Source: WLXB01 sp040221475
Lineage (GTDB): Bacteria; Pseudomonadota; Alphaproteobacteria; Rhodospirillales; Rhodospirillaceae
Assembly: GCA_040221475.1 (NCBI GenBank)
Contig: JAVKEJ010000036.1
Location: forward strand, 124,001-188,000
Length of the DNA stretch: 64,000 bases
Reading direction: 5' to 3'
Shown one piece after another: positions 1-9,209 of the stretch. Under the pieces are notes generated by a model. That model saw only the letters and a program-made list of their open reading frames with translations, was not told the origin of the DNA and made no database searches. The first letter of the stretch is position 1. Each line of letters opens with the position of its first letter. The position numbers and the translations under genes were made by a program.

Positions 1-9
1 GTTGTCACC

Positions 10-536
10 ATGTGCTTTATGTCAGAGGTTACAAGCGCTGAAGCGATGCTGCGACGGACCACACTACTGGTGCAGGATGCTGAACGGTCCAGAGCATTTT
101 ATGAAGCGGTCGGATTTAGGGAATGGTTGGACTGGTCAGAGGATCAAGACCCGGACGCACTCACAGGCCTACCGTTGAATGCATCGCCAAGTCACGCCCG
201 CGTAGTCATCATGGCCGGACAAAACCCATACATCGGCATGATTGGGCTTTTAGACCTCCTCTAAATCCTAGTAGGCCAAAGACACGCTCAATTGGATTGA
301 TGGACATTGTCCTTGTCGTCGAAACTGACGATATTCAAGAAGTAAAAAGCAATCTCGAAGCATTGAACATAAATATTGTCCGCGCTCCAAAAAGTTACTC
401 ATCTGACGGACCCGCAGGTCAAAAAGCTGGGTTAGATATGCTTGTAGAAGACCCCGACTGCTATATTGTCGAAATCAGCCAAGTGCTAAACTGGGACAAC
501 GAAAATGCTAAAGCAAATAATGCAGATGAACGCTAA
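10..536 (+). pseudogene. VOC (glyoxalase-like) protein, frameshifted
   Basis: Two overlapping frames together make one vicinal-oxygen-chelate protein. The first half (10-264) has the typical opening RRTTLLVQDAERSRAFYEAVGF and runs to GMIGLL before a stop. The second half continues in another frame from about position 250 with PPLNPSRP, then SIGLMDIVLVVET and the closing DPDCYIVEISQ, which is the usual second beta-alpha-beta-beta module. The break lies near the run at 246-262. Either the gene is inactive or the assembly has an indel there. VOC proteins bind a divalent metal and act on small molecules, but no substrate can be named. No operon partner is visible; the next gene is convergent. Confidence 0.7.
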
Positions 537-658
537 TCATTTAACGTATTTTCTTACTGGGCTTGGCAGAACGCCAAGCTCATGGTTGTTATAGATCCGT
601 TGACTGACAATATGAAAATAGCGGTTACGTCCTCTCGCCCACGGCTGTTTCTAAGAAA

Positions 659-1708
659 CTATTGGCTATCTCTCAGGGTAGCGGCGAGTTCAAGTAGTTT
701 CCGGTATTGTGCATCCGCATCAAACCCCGGCTTGGTCAGGTCTTCCAACTGCTTAGTGATCAATGGCTGAGCTGCAAGCCGCCAAGCCTCTTGTTCGGAT
801 GGGGTCGGGACAATAATCGTATTTCCCAATTCGATGACATTATCACGTCCCCTTTGCTCCTCTTTGTCCCATTCTGCAGCCGCCTCAAGTGCAGCATCAG
901 GACCAGACATGTCCATTACTACTGCTTTGAGATCGGCAGGAAGCACCTCTAAAGCCTCAGCGTTAATGAAAAGACCGAGCACGGAAACGAAGAAATACAT
1001 CTCCGTATGATAATTAGCTTGCTCCCCAAGTCTAAAAATCCTCATCGCCTCATAAGGCCAGATCGTTCCGTCAATGGTCCCCGCTTCAAGCAGCCCATAA
1101 ACTTGTGGGGCGAGGTAGCCAGCAACGGGCTCTGATCCGAGAACCGTCAGAATGTCCCGAATATACTCAGTCGCACCGCGCATTCTCAGCCCGACCATGT
1201 CATCCGGTGCCCTCACAGGTATATTCTTAGTATGGATCAAAGACGGGGCGTTGGTTTGCAGCATTGCGACGTGCAAACCCGTTAAATCTGTCTTCAATGC
1301 CTCTTCATCTTTGAGTAAGGCCATCGCAATTCGCGTACCATGCGCGGCAGAGTTAGCGACAAATGGAAGCTCCATAAGATCAAGGGAAACGCTGCTCGGC
1401 GCTGGTCCAAAACCGATTTCAGCAACGCCATCCCGAACGCCGGGTGCAATCGCAGCCAATCGAAGCAATGAATTATTGGGATGCACTTCGATATTGATGC
1501 GACCATCAGAGCGCCGCTCCAATTCCTCCACCCACTCAGTCAACCAACCAGCCGCAAAAAAATGTTCTTCTTGGAGATAGTGGGCCAAGCGCCACTCAAC
1601 TTCAGCTGCGGACGCAGGCATGCACATTGTCGTCAGAACAATGTAAACAGCTCCTTTCAAAGCCCTACCCAAATTCAGAAAATCTGTTTGGATGTCGATT
1701 AATTTCAT
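659..1708 (-). CDS. TRAP transporter solute-binding protein (DctP family)
   Basis: Periplasmic binding protein for a tripartite ATP-independent transporter. A hydrophobic signal segment ends in MPASA|AEVEW and is followed by a DctP-type body: GRINIEVHPNNSL, a GVAEIGFGPAP segment, and the ligand-loop motif RMRGATEYIRDIL. About 349 residues is normal for the family. I start at 1708, not at the upstream ATG at 1750, because GGGAG lies 8 bases before this ATG and the signal peptide then sits at the N terminus. No DctQ or DctM membrane subunit is visible nearby, so it is an orphan in this window. The ligand (usually a carboxylate) is unknown. Confidence 0.8.
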   Translation of the reverse strand: MKLIDIQTDFLNLGRALKGAVYIVLTTMCMPASAAEVEWRLAHYLQEEHFFAAGWLTEWVEELERRSDGRINIEVHPNNSLLRLAAIAPGVRDGVAEIGFGPAPSSVSLDLMELPFVANSAAHGTRIAMALLKDEEALKTDLTGLHVAMLQTNAPSLIHTKNIPVRAPDDMVGLRMRGATEYIRDILTVLGSEPVAGYLAPQVYGLLEAGTIDGTIWPYEAMRIFRLGEQANYHTEMYFFVSVLGLFINAEALEVLPADLKAVVMDMSGPDAALEAAAEWDKEEQRGRDNVIELGNTIIVPTPSEQEAWRLAAQPLITKQLEDLTKPGFDADAQYRKLLELAATLRDSQ

Positions 1709-1767
1709 AGTGTTTTCTCCCAAATGATTGTCACAATGGAAAATGACCAACGGCCTCAGCAGGTAGC

Positions 1768-2691
1768 CTACTGACTAATCGGCTCCCGTGTCGCAGCATA
1801 GCGTTGCCAGCTATTCATCGGCTTTTCCCAAGGTGCTTCACTGGTGAGATAATTGGGCTGTTGACGTTCAATGATCTCCAACATTTTACTGGGTAGGGCA
1901 TCTGGACCGCTTATCTTTCGCCCGATACCACGGGTCATCAGCAAACCCGGGCGCTGCCCCATAAGGAGCCACGGCAACCAGGATCGCATAGAAACCCAAT
2001 TCATATCATGTGGTGCAGACACCAGATCAGGGTTTTGCAACTCTTCCAGGCGCCCTGACAAGGTCAAATTAATACTGGAAACAGTTTTCTCTCCCGAAGA
2101 GGCCAAAGGCCACTCGTTTGGCTGGAGCGGATGCGGCCTTTCAAAAACGGCTTGCTCTGTTAGCCAGACGTGACCGTCCACAACTTGCCACGGAAGGATT
2201 ACAGGCTCTGTCGGCGGGACTTGTGTCCAAGGATAAACAGGGCCGTTACGGGTCAAGGTCGTAGAGGAAGGTCCATCCCAAACCTGAATGGTCTCATTTA
2301 ATTGCCCCGTGATTGGATTTTCAAAAATTGTGAGAATTTCCTCACTGTCTTTGTCTAAGAATGCGGAGGTGTCGTAGAGTAGTTCGGTATGTGTGCCATC
2401 TCCGTTGTCGGTCCATTTTGCTTTTATGAGCCCTTGAAACTTGAACATGGGAATTGGAGCACCATCAGGCAACACGGCAAGAACATCTCCCCAGTAATGC
2501 CTCCACACCCACTCATTACCTAACGAGCCACGCAACTTAACGTTGGCTCTCAATCCATCTTCTGGATTCGTGAAATCGATATTATCCGAGTGATTGGCTG
2601 CGGCTCCTGTCTTTGAGAATTGAACAGATGCACCAAACGCCAAAGCCGTGCCAAGAAAGTGGCGGCGGTTTGGTTCACTAAGAATAGTCAT
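1768..2691 (-). CDS. DUF1838 family protein with Tat signal
   Basis: The N terminus carries a twin-arginine-like signal (NRRHFLGTALAFGAS), so the 307-residue product is probably exported folded. The body matches the DUF1838 pattern as I know it: LRANVKLRGSLGNEWVWRHY near the start, then beta-rich segments with several Trp and Pro residues (FENPITGQLNETIQVWDGP, PVYPWTQVPP), and a closing region with NSWQRYAATREP. The biochemical role of this family is not established. It lies 59 bases upstream of the TRAP binding protein gene on the same strand, and the two may be co-transcribed. The family name is from memory of the pattern, not from a search. Confidence 0.65.
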   Translation of the reverse strand: MTILSEPNRRHFLGTALAFGASVQFSKTGAAANHSDNIDFTNPEDGLRANVKLRGSLGNEWVWRHYWGDVLAVLPDGAPIPMFKFQGLIKAKWTDNGDGTHTELLYDTSAFLDKDSEEILTIFENPITGQLNETIQVWDGPSSTTLTRNGPVYPWTQVPPTEPVILPWQVVDGHVWLTEQAVFERPHPLQPNEWPLASSGEKTVSSINLTLSGRLEELQNPDLVSAPHDMNWVSMRSWLPWLLMGQRPGLLMTRGIGRKISGPDALPSKMLEIIERQQPNYLTSEAPWEKPMNSWQRYAATREPISQ

Positions 2692-2751
2692 TGTTACCCC
2701 ACTTAAGAGCTAGCCAAGCTGGTTAAAACAATCTGCAATAACAGCATATGC

Positions 2752-3180
2752 TTATCTTTCCCATTTCCATACGTTGGAAAGTGCGAAGTATATAAAAGAA
2801 GCTGATCCAGCGATCAGGAGGAGTCCATTTAAGGCCTCCACCCCCGTCAAGAAGCGAATATGTCCTGTGGGAAAAATATCTCCAATGCCGAGAGACGTAA
2901 ACGTAACAGTCGAATAATAAAGGTAGTCATACGGAATGTTAGCCCCCAACCCCTCTAGCGATCCTATTTGAAGCACTTGTTCCGCGAACCAATATGCAAA
3001 GGCGTATAGAATAATCTCGAACATATGCAATACAAAAACTCCAGAGACCGCCCAGAAGGTCGTGAAGTTTGAAGGTCGTTTAGTATAGACGTTTTTTCGA
3101 GACATCCAGTTCAAGGCGCTAAAGTGAATGACAGATGTCAGAACTATAAGCATAGTTCCTAAAAATGTGGCATAGACCAT
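2752..3180 (-). CDS. Two-TM potassium channel protein
   Basis: A small ion channel of the Ion_trans_2 type, about 142 residues. Hydrophobic helices at the N terminus and middle are followed by a pore loop with the selectivity-filter motif TSLGIGDIFP (a TxGxGD variant) and a final inner helix (LNGLLLIAGSASFIYFAL). The pore is preceded by YDYLYYSTVTF, typical of bacterial pore helices. No C-terminal TrkA/RCK domain is present. It is encoded next to a permease and an exporter on the same strand, but gaps of about 40 bases make a shared transcript only likely, not shown. Confidence 0.75.
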   Translation of the reverse strand: MVYATFLGTMLIVLTSVIHFSALNWMSRKNVYTKRPSNFTTFWAVSGVFVLHMFEIILYAFAYWFAEQVLQIGSLEGLGANIPYDYLYYSTVTFTSLGIGDIFPTGHIRFLTGVEALNGLLLIAGSASFIYFALSNVWKWER

Positions 3181-3223
3181 TTCTCACTCCCTAACTTGAC
3201 GCGCTACATTTACGCATTTCGCC

Positions 3224-4546
3224 TCAATGGTCACTGTGCTCCATATCATCCTGAGAAAGATCTTTGTTTCGTAAAAACAAACGTTCACCGGCGAAAACCA
3301 AAATCAAACCAATCACTGCGATATAGATAATGGTCGGATCAGACGTGGCCTTAATTGCAATAAATGTGCCTAACACAATTGTATCAAGAACAATCGCAAT
3401 GATTAGTACTGTGGCACTGGCTTTTGTTTCTTCGCGCAAATAACGGAGGACACCCCAGTGTATAGCAATGTCCATAATGAGATAGAAGATCGCCCCGAGA
3501 GATGCGATACGACTTAGATCAAAGAATATCGTGAGAAAAGCTGCCGCAACGACAGTATAAACCAAAGTATGTTTCTGAACCCGCCCCGTCATACCGAAAT
3601 GGCTGTGGGGTATGAGCTTCATATCGGTTAGCATGGCCAACATCCGCGACACTGCAAACACACTTGCGATCAGTCCTGAGGCCGTCGCGATAATCGCTAA
3701 GACGACTGTCGCCACAACTCCGTAATCACCAAACGCCGGTCTTGCGGCTTCCGCCAGCGCGAAATCTTTCGATTGGATAATCTCATCTAAGGTGAGACTT
3801 GAGCCCACCGCATATGCCACCAGCATGTAAACGACAATACAAATGAGGATTGAGTATACAATGGCTCGTCCAACATTTTTGCTGGGGTTCACAAGTTCAG
3901 ATCCACTATTGGTAATAGTCGTGAACCCTTTGTAAGCAAGGATAGACAATGCCACCGAAGCGACGAAGCCTTGTAGGCCTGTCGTTTGGGAAGCCGTCGC
4001 TCCAGCTTCAAAAGAAAAACCGGATACAGATAAACCAACAATCCCGAGTATAGCGATGCCACCGATTTTGAGTATCGCCATAGCAAACGAGAAGCTACCA
4101 AGCACCTTGTTGCCTGAAATATTGACAAGAAATGCAAAGACTATGAGGCCAACGCCAAGCATTGGAACCAGTGCACTTGAGCTATCGATATCGAATAGCT
4201 GAAGGGTGTAGGTGCCGAATGTACGCGCTACCAAGCTTTCATTTATGATCATTGAGAACGCCATGAGAAGGGCGCATGCACCGGTCATTGTGCCCGGCCC
4301 GTATGCTTTGAGTAGATACATTCCTATTCCACCAGCCGACGGGAATGCATCAGACATCTTGATGTAAGAGTAAGCGCTAAATCCGGCAACAATAGCGGCG
4401 ACAAGAAACGACAGAGGAAATAACTGTCCAGCGAGTTCAGCGACTTGGCCCGTCAAAGCGAATATCCCGGCCCCGATCATAACTCCAGTCCCCATCGAAA
4501 CGGCACCTATGAGGGACAAGCTGTCTTTTTTGTATTCGTTATCCAT
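3224..4546 (-). CDS. APC family amino acid permease
   Basis: A 440-residue integral membrane protein with about 12 predicted helices. The first helix contains GVMIGAGIFALTGQVAELAG, the unwound glycine-rich TM1 motif of the amino acid-polyamine-organocation family. Helix 2 has SYIKMSDAFPSAGGIGMYLLKAYG, and TM6-like sequence LQGFVASVALSILAYKGF follows in the middle. Substrate cannot be assigned; amino acid or polyamine uptake is the family norm. The stop is 3 bases from the start of nothing else: the DMT exporter gene ends 3 bases upstream of this start (4550 versus 4546), so the two are almost certainly in one transcript. Confidence 0.85.
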   Translation of the reverse strand: MDNEYKKDSLSLIGAVSMGTGVMIGAGIFALTGQVAELAGQLFPLSFLVAAIVAGFSAYSYIKMSDAFPSAGGIGMYLLKAYGPGTMTGACALLMAFSMIINESLVARTFGTYTLQLFDIDSSSALVPMLGVGLIVFAFLVNISGNKVLGSFSFAMAILKIGGIAILGIVGLSVSGFSFEAGATASQTTGLQGFVASVALSILAYKGFTTITNSGSELVNPSKNVGRAIVYSILICIVVYMLVAYAVGSSLTLDEIIQSKDFALAEAARPAFGDYGVVATVVLAIIATASGLIASVFAVSRMLAMLTDMKLIPHSHFGMTGRVQKHTLVYTVVAAAFLTIFFDLSRIASLGAIFYLIMDIAIHWGVLRYLREETKASATVLIIAIVLDTIVLGTFIAIKATSDPTIIYIAVIGLILVFAGERLFLRNKDLSQDDMEHSDH

Positions 4547-4549
4547 AAA

Positions 4550-5479
4550 TCAATCCTTGACCTGGGTAGAAATTAAATCTTTGCGAATAGGTTGTGCATT
4601 CACCGTTGGTGCCTTGGAGCTGTTGACGAGATAGATGCCCAATAGACTCAATGCGATACCAAATACTTGAATCCAACCCAAGCTCTCGTTGAAGAAGATC
4701 AAACCCATCGACAAACCGAAAATTGGAATCAAAAAACTGAACGCATTGGCCCGGTTCAGTTCAACATCTCGCAGTATCATCGACCAAAGCCAATACACGA
4801 GTGCCGTTCCGGCAAAACTGAGCGACAGCAAACTAAAAACAAACTGGTCAGAGAAGACAATCTTGGAATCAGCATCCGTGATTAGAGCAATTCCGGCTAA
4901 AGGAATGCTCCCAATCACCATCTGCCATCCCATAGCCATTAAAGGATCGGCACGAGTCCCCAGGCGCTTAATCAAGACATTGCTAGCTGTAATGCCGAAA
5001 GCGGCGAGAATAATATAAGCAATACCGAGCAGTTGGTTGGGGGAGCCGCCGTCGCCAAACCCCGGTGCCGCGATAACTACAATTCCGATAAATCCCAACA
5101 ACAAACCAGTTTTGCCTCGCCCTCCCAAGGATTCTCTAAGAAATAGATAGGCCATGAGTGCCGCCATAAGAGGCTGTGTATTGGCAATCACTGTTGCGAG
5201 ACCGGGCGCAACGAATTCAGCGGCATGGAACATGCCAAAAAAGCCCAATGTAGTTGCGCCAAACCCAATAGAAGCAATGACGCCCCACACCCCTGCGCCC
5301 TTAGGCATAGGCCTGCCCAGGCAATACGCAATCGCCAATAACGTTGCTCCCGCCAAAACAGCACGCATCGTCGCGAACGTAAGGTGCGGTGCATCATTGA
5401 TTCCCAGGGTTATTAGCGGGAAACAAATCGCCCAGAGGAACATAACAAGCACGACTACAATAATGTATCGGCTTGTCAC
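4550..5479 (-). CDS. EamA/DMT family transporter
   Basis: A 309-residue protein with ten hydrophobic segments in two EamA repeats, the layout of the drug/metabolite transporter superfamily. The first repeat includes FATMRAVLAGATLLAIAYCLG and LATVIANTQPLMAALMAYLFLRE. The second includes NRANAFSFLIPIFGLSMGLIFFNESL and ends in LLGIYLVN. Such proteins usually export amino acids, metabolites or drugs, and the substrate is unknown here. It lies immediately upstream of the APC permease, a pairing that could move a metabolite both ways, but that is inference. Confidence 0.85.
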   Translation of the reverse strand: MTSRYIIVVVLVMFLWAICFPLITLGINDAPHLTFATMRAVLAGATLLAIAYCLGRPMPKGAGVWGVIASIGFGATTLGFFGMFHAAEFVAPGLATVIANTQPLMAALMAYLFLRESLGGRGKTGLLLGFIGIVVIAAPGFGDGGSPNQLLGIAYIILAAFGITASNVLIKRLGTRADPLMAMGWQMVIGSIPLAGIALITDADSKIVFSDQFVFSLLSLSFAGTALVYWLWSMILRDVELNRANAFSFLIPIFGLSMGLIFFNESLGWIQVFGIALSLLGIYLVNSSKAPTVNAQPIRKDLISTQVKD

Positions 5480-5610
5480 AGCTTGTGCTTTGACAACTTC
5501 GCAAAGACCATAATTGGACCGGCCAAAGTCTTCTCGAACTTTAGCATTCAGATGTGCCTTTGATTCTCGATACCATTATGAGCTTACACATTGGGCAGCT
5601 CATTGAATCA

Positions 5611-6000
5611 TTACATCGGGTGCTTGTTTGGGTTCTCAAGAAGCTCTTGCTGTTCCGGCGTTAAGGGAGCTTCATTCTCAAGCGCGGGCTGCCCCGGCTT
5701 TTCGCGAGCTTTCATATTTTCGCCCCCCATCATCATCTGCATCATCGGACGCATGGGTGCGCCGCCCATCATCTCCATGCCCATTTTCGGATACGCGTTG
5801 TCAAACGCACCTGCCTGCTCGTATTTAAACCAGAAATAACCGGTACAGACGGCACCGCCAATGCCGACAACAACCATAACCAGGGCCGCTGTCTTGATCA
5901 GTCCTGCGGCTTCTTTCGTGCCGATATGCCAGGCAATCAATCCACCGGCAAAAAGAACTGTCCATAGCGCGAAAGCAATATCTCCAAGAAACTGAGCCAT
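5611..6000 (-). CDS. Small Met-rich membrane protein of the copper cluster
   Basis: The 129-residue product has two hydrophobic segments near the N terminus (IAFALWTVLFAGGLIAWHIG and a second around residues 33-55 ending CTGYFWF). A following hydrophilic tail is packed with methionines (MGMEMMGGAPMRPMMQMMMG). Met clusters of this kind commonly bind Cu(I) or Ag(I). It is the last gene of the leftward copper block, 16 bases after the P-type ATPase fragment. Shine-Dalgarno AAAGGAG precedes the ATG. I do not recognise a named family. A periplasmic Cu(I)-binding tail tethered to the membrane is the simplest reading. Confidence 0.65.
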   Translation of the reverse strand: MAQFLGDIAFALWTVLFAGGLIAWHIGTKEAAGLIKTAALVMVVVGIGGAVCTGYFWFKYEQAGAFDNAYPKMGMEMMGGAPMRPMMQMMMGGENMKAREKPGQPALENEAPLTPEQQELLENPNKHPM

Positions 6001-6015
6001 ATTGATCTCCTTTGT

Positions 6016-6147
6016 TTAACGGTTCAACTTTAGAAGGTGTGCATTGACGTCGCAGATGACAGTGCTGAGGGACATAAATACCGCCCCTACTGCAGGGCTA
6101 AGGACAGTGCAGGCAGCGCCGCCGATACCGACAACTGAGGCAATCAT
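6016..6147 (-). pseudogene. C-terminal tail fragment of a second P-type metal ATPase
   Basis: A 43-residue frame, too short to be called by length alone, reads like the last two helices of a CPx-type ATPase: GIGGAACTVLSPAVGAVFMS then LSTVICDVNAHLLK. In intact CopA proteins the same place reads LSP-x-x-A-A-x-x-MS-S-x-x-V-x-x-NA-x-x-L. It starts 13 bases after the copA stop, has AGAGG upstream of its ATG, and ends 16 bases before the Met-rich gene. It may be the scar of a lost second ATPase, or it may survive as a small membrane peptide of the operon. The frame is intact, so translation is possible. Confidence 0.55.
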
Positions 6148-6160
6148 TTTTTTGCCTCTC

Positions 6161-8410
6161 TTAAATCTTCACCCGCCGCAAGCGCAGCGCATTCATCACC
6201 ACCGAGAATGAGGATGCGCTCATCGCAAAAGCAGCGAACATCGGGCTAATCAATATTCCAAACGCAGGGAATAAAAGCCCTGCCGCCACAGGCACACCGG
6301 CGGCGTTATAGATCAACGCAAAGAACAAGTTCTGCCGAATATTCCGCATAGTTGCACGCACGAGGCGGCGAGCACGCACAATACCGTCAAGATTGCCTTT
6401 AATCAGAGTAAATCCTGCGCTTTCAATCGCAACATCCGCGCCGGTTCCCATCGCAATCCCAACATCGGCCTGTGCGAGTGCAGGAGCATCATTCACCCCG
6501 TCACCGGCCATAGCGACTTTCAAGCCTTGAGCCTGAAGCTCCTTGATAATTTTGGCTTTGTCTTCAGGCAGAACATCGGCACGAATTTCATCAATGCCCA
6601 ACCTTGCGGCCACGGCCTTTGCCGTGCGTTCATTATCGCCGGTCGCCATGATAATCCTAAAACCCAGATCATGTAGCGCTTTTAAAGCAGCAGGCGTTGT
6701 TTCTTTCACCGGATCGGCCACGCAGACCAGTCCGGCAATCGCACCATCAAGCACGACGAACATCACGGTTTCGCCGCCATCACGCCGTGCATTAGCCGTT
6801 TCAACCAGTGCGCCGCTATCCAGCCCCATATCGGAGATAAGCGCTGCATTGCCTAGCGCCACGGCATGGCTATCCACCACACCTTTCACACCCTTGCCGG
6901 TTATGGCCTCAAATTCCGTAGCGCCCAACATCTCAATACCGCGCTCTTCCGCACCTCGGACAATAGCCTCAGCCAGAGGATGCTCCGAGCCGCGCTCAAG
7001 TGAGGCTGCAAGACGAAGAACCTCAACCTCGTCATGATCACCTTCGGAAAGCACGCCAACCAATTTAGGCTTTCCTTCGGTTAGTGTGCCCGTTTTATCG
7101 ACAATCAGTATGCTAACTTTTTCAAATCGTTCTAGCGCCTCGGCATTCTTGATCAGAACTCCAGCCTTTGCGCCGCGCCCCGTTGCAGTCATAATCGACA
7201 TCGGCGTTGCAAGCCCAAGCGCACACGGGCAAGCGATAATCAACACCGCCACGGCAGCAACTAGACCGTAAGACAGTGCCGGGTCTGGCCCCCAGAACGC
7301 CCAGCCAATAAAGGATAAAATGGCAACAACAATCACTACAGGCACAAAATACCCCGCGACCATATCAGCATATTTTTGGATTGGCGCACGCGATCTCTGT
7401 GCGCCCGCAACCATCTCAACGATTTGAGAGAGCATGGTATCCGCGCCCACCCGCGTGGCTTCGATAATCAGGCTGCCTGTGCCGTTGATTGTGGCTCCAG
7501 TGACAGCATCCTCGGCAACCTTTTCAACCGGCACCGGCTCTCCGGAGATCATCGATTCATCTACCGAAGAACGGCCTTCAAGTACCTTGCCATCCACCGG
7601 CACTTTATCGCCTGGGCGCACACGTAACTTGTCACCAACCTGCACATCCTCAAGCGGTACTTCTTCTTCTGTACCGTCCTCGCGGGTCACGCGGGCGGTT
7701 TTTGGTGCCATATCGAGTAATGCTTTAATAGCCGACCCTGTGCGTTCACGCGCACGCAGCTCCATAATCTGACCCAGAAGAACCAGCGTGACAATAACGG
7801 CGGCAGCTTCAAAATACACACCCACATGGCCTTCGGCATCACGGAACCCATCAGGGAAAATATCGGGTACCAGTACCGCAACGATACTGAAAAGATAAGC
7901 CGCACCCGTACCCATGGCGATTAAGCTGAACATATTTAAATGCATGCTACGGAAAGACTGAAACCCGCGCACGAAAAACGGCCAGCCTGACCAGATAATA
8001 ACAGGTGTCCCCAGAGCGAACTCAATCCAGAGCGTTGTGCGCTCACCAAAAAATTCCCTGACGGCAGTCAATCCAACAAAGGGTGACATGGTCAAAATCA
8101 GAAGCGGGATGGTTAAAACTGCACCCACCCAAAAACGTCGAGTGAAATCAACTAACTCCGGATTTTGCCCATCGTCACTCAACGATGCTGTTTCGGCTTC
8201 AAGACTCATACCGCAGATAGGGCATGACCCATCTTTTGGCTGACGAACCTCTGGGTGCATGGGACAGGTATAGACCGTCCCAGAAAATCCTTCCGGCACT
8301 TTATCGTACTTTCCGCCTTTTACTGGCTCACCACTGGGTTTGTGATCGCCATGATGGGCACAATTGGAATGATTTTCAGCTTTTTCTGCGTCAGGGTTAT
8401 GTGAGGTCAT
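6161..8410 (-). CDS. copA: Copper/silver-translocating P1B-type ATPase
   Basis: Exports Cu(I) or Ag(I) from the cytoplasm using ATP. The 749-residue protein opens with His-rich sequence and a heavy-metal-binding domain with paired cysteines (TCPMHPEV and SCPICGMSLE, about residues 47-71) instead of classic GMxCxxC modules. The transport motif IACPCALGLATP lies near residue 394, the phosphorylation site DKTGTLTEG near 437, the HP motif in GSEHPLAEAI, and the hinge AMAGDGVNDAPALAQADVG in the P domain. The last helices contain MSASSFSVVMNALRLR. The CPC motif fits Cu(I)/Ag(I) (P1B-1) specificity. It overlaps the upstream His-rich peptide gene by 4 bases (ATGA), so translation is probably coupled. 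Confidence 0.93.
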   Translation of the reverse strand: MTSHNPDAEKAENHSNCAHHGDHKPSGEPVKGGKYDKVPEGFSGTVYTCPMHPEVRQPKDGSCPICGMSLEAETASLSDDGQNPELVDFTRRFWVGAVLTIPLLILTMSPFVGLTAVREFFGERTTLWIEFALGTPVIIWSGWPFFVRGFQSFRSMHLNMFSLIAMGTGAAYLFSIVAVLVPDIFPDGFRDAEGHVGVYFEAAAVIVTLVLLGQIMELRARERTGSAIKALLDMAPKTARVTREDGTEEEVPLEDVQVGDKLRVRPGDKVPVDGKVLEGRSSVDESMISGEPVPVEKVAEDAVTGATINGTGSLIIEATRVGADTMLSQIVEMVAGAQRSRAPIQKYADMVAGYFVPVVIVVAILSFIGWAFWGPDPALSYGLVAAVAVLIIACPCALGLATPMSIMTATGRGAKAGVLIKNAEALERFEKVSILIVDKTGTLTEGKPKLVGVLSEGDHDEVEVLRLAASLERGSEHPLAEAIVRGAEERGIEMLGATEFEAITGKGVKGVVDSHAVALGNAALISDMGLDSGALVETANARRDGGETVMFVVLDGAIAGLVCVADPVKETTPAALKALHDLGFRIIMATGDNERTAKAVAARLGIDEIRADVLPEDKAKIIKELQAQGLKVAMAGDGVNDAPALAQADVGIAMGTGADVAIESAGFTLIKGNLDGIVRARRLVRATMRNIRQNLFFALIYNAAGVPVAAGLLFPAFGILISPMFAAFAMSASSFSVVMNALRLRRVKI

Positions 8411-8541
8411 GTCACTGTTTCCATTTTATTTCTTGCAGTCAAAGCAAATCCTCGACCATGTGCACATGATTGTGTCCGCCACCATAAGTCATGATGACCA
8501 TGGTCTTGATGAGGGGTGTGATCATGTTTGTTTGCGGACAT
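8407..8541 (-). CDS. 44-residue His-rich peptide, coupled to copA
   Basis: A short frame below usual gene-calling length. Its start overlaps the stop of the upstream methyltransferase as TAATG, and its stop overlaps the copA start as ATGA, so all three are locked together for coupled translation. The N-terminal half is MSANKHDHTPHQDHGHH, with seven histidines in about 16 residues, followed by DLWW and one Cys (QSCAHGRG). Such a composition suggests binding of soft or borderline metal ions next to a copper exporter. I know no named family. The exact fit between two genes is the main argument that it is real; it could also be only a spacer for coupling. Confidence 0.55.
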   Translation of the reverse strand: MSANKHDHTPHQDHGHHDLWWRTQSCAHGRGFALTARNKMETVT

Positions 8542-9209
8542 TAGGGCATACTCCCTGCGTTGAAAGGCCGCCCGTTTAATTTGGGTACAAAGGCGGGAAC
8601 GTTTCGGGCGTATGCGTCATAGGCTGGCCCGTGTTCTTTACGCGCTTCCGCCTCCTCTCGTAGCGCAAGCCTCCAATACATAACGACGAGGATTGGAAAC
8701 ATCACGACGGTCGGCAACGTCGGCCATTGCAGCAGAAAGCCAAACATGATCAGAACAAAACCCACATACTGGGGATGCCTAATTCGCGCATAGAGTCCTG
8801 TTATTGCGAGGCGGCGCTCTCGCTGGGCCTGATACAAAACCCGCCAGGCCGCCGATAAAGTAACGAAACCCGCAGCGATAAAGACGATGCTCAAGATATG
8901 CAGCGGGTCCCAGTGCGCGTTTCCTTCGAAGCCAAAGATCGTGTGCCAAAGGTGGCCGTTTTCATGAGACAGGAAATCGACCCCTGGATACCGGCTCGTA
9001 AGCCAACCGGAGAAAAGGAAGATGGTCAGAGGAAAGCCATACATCTCAACGAACAAGGCGACGATGAAGGCAGAAAAAGCACCAAATGATCGCCAATCTC
9101 GCGTCGTGCTCGGTTTCGTAAAACTAAAAGCGAATGCGATAAAGATCACCGAATTGAGAATGACCAATGTCCATAAGCCATAAGAAGGCATGCCTGAATG
9201 GTCCATCAC
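8541..9209 (-). CDS. Isoprenylcysteine carboxyl methyltransferase-like membrane protein
   Basis: A 222-residue membrane protein of the ICMT/PEMT type. Several helices are followed by the characteristic motif RIRHPQYVGFVLIMFGFLL and the C-terminal ALREEAEARKEHGPAYDAYA, which forms the SAM-binding end in this family. Bacterial members near metal-resistance genes are common, but their substrate is unknown. The start overlaps the DUF2933 gene stop by 4 bases and the stop overlaps the His-rich peptide start by 1 base, so this is a tight operon running from merR to the Met-rich gene. His and Met residues at the N terminus (MMDHSGM) may also contact metal. Confidence 0.8.
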   Translation of the reverse strand: MMDHSGMPSYGLWTLVILNSVIFIAFAFSFTKPSTTRDWRSFGAFSAFIVALFVEMYGFPLTIFLFSGWLTSRYPGVDFLSHENGHLWHTIFGFEGNAHWDPLHILSIVFIAAGFVTLSAAWRVLYQAQRERRLAITGLYARIRHPQYVGFVLIMFGFLLQWPTLPTVVMFPILVVMYWRLALREEAEARKEHGPAYDAYARNVPAFVPKLNGRPFNAGSMP

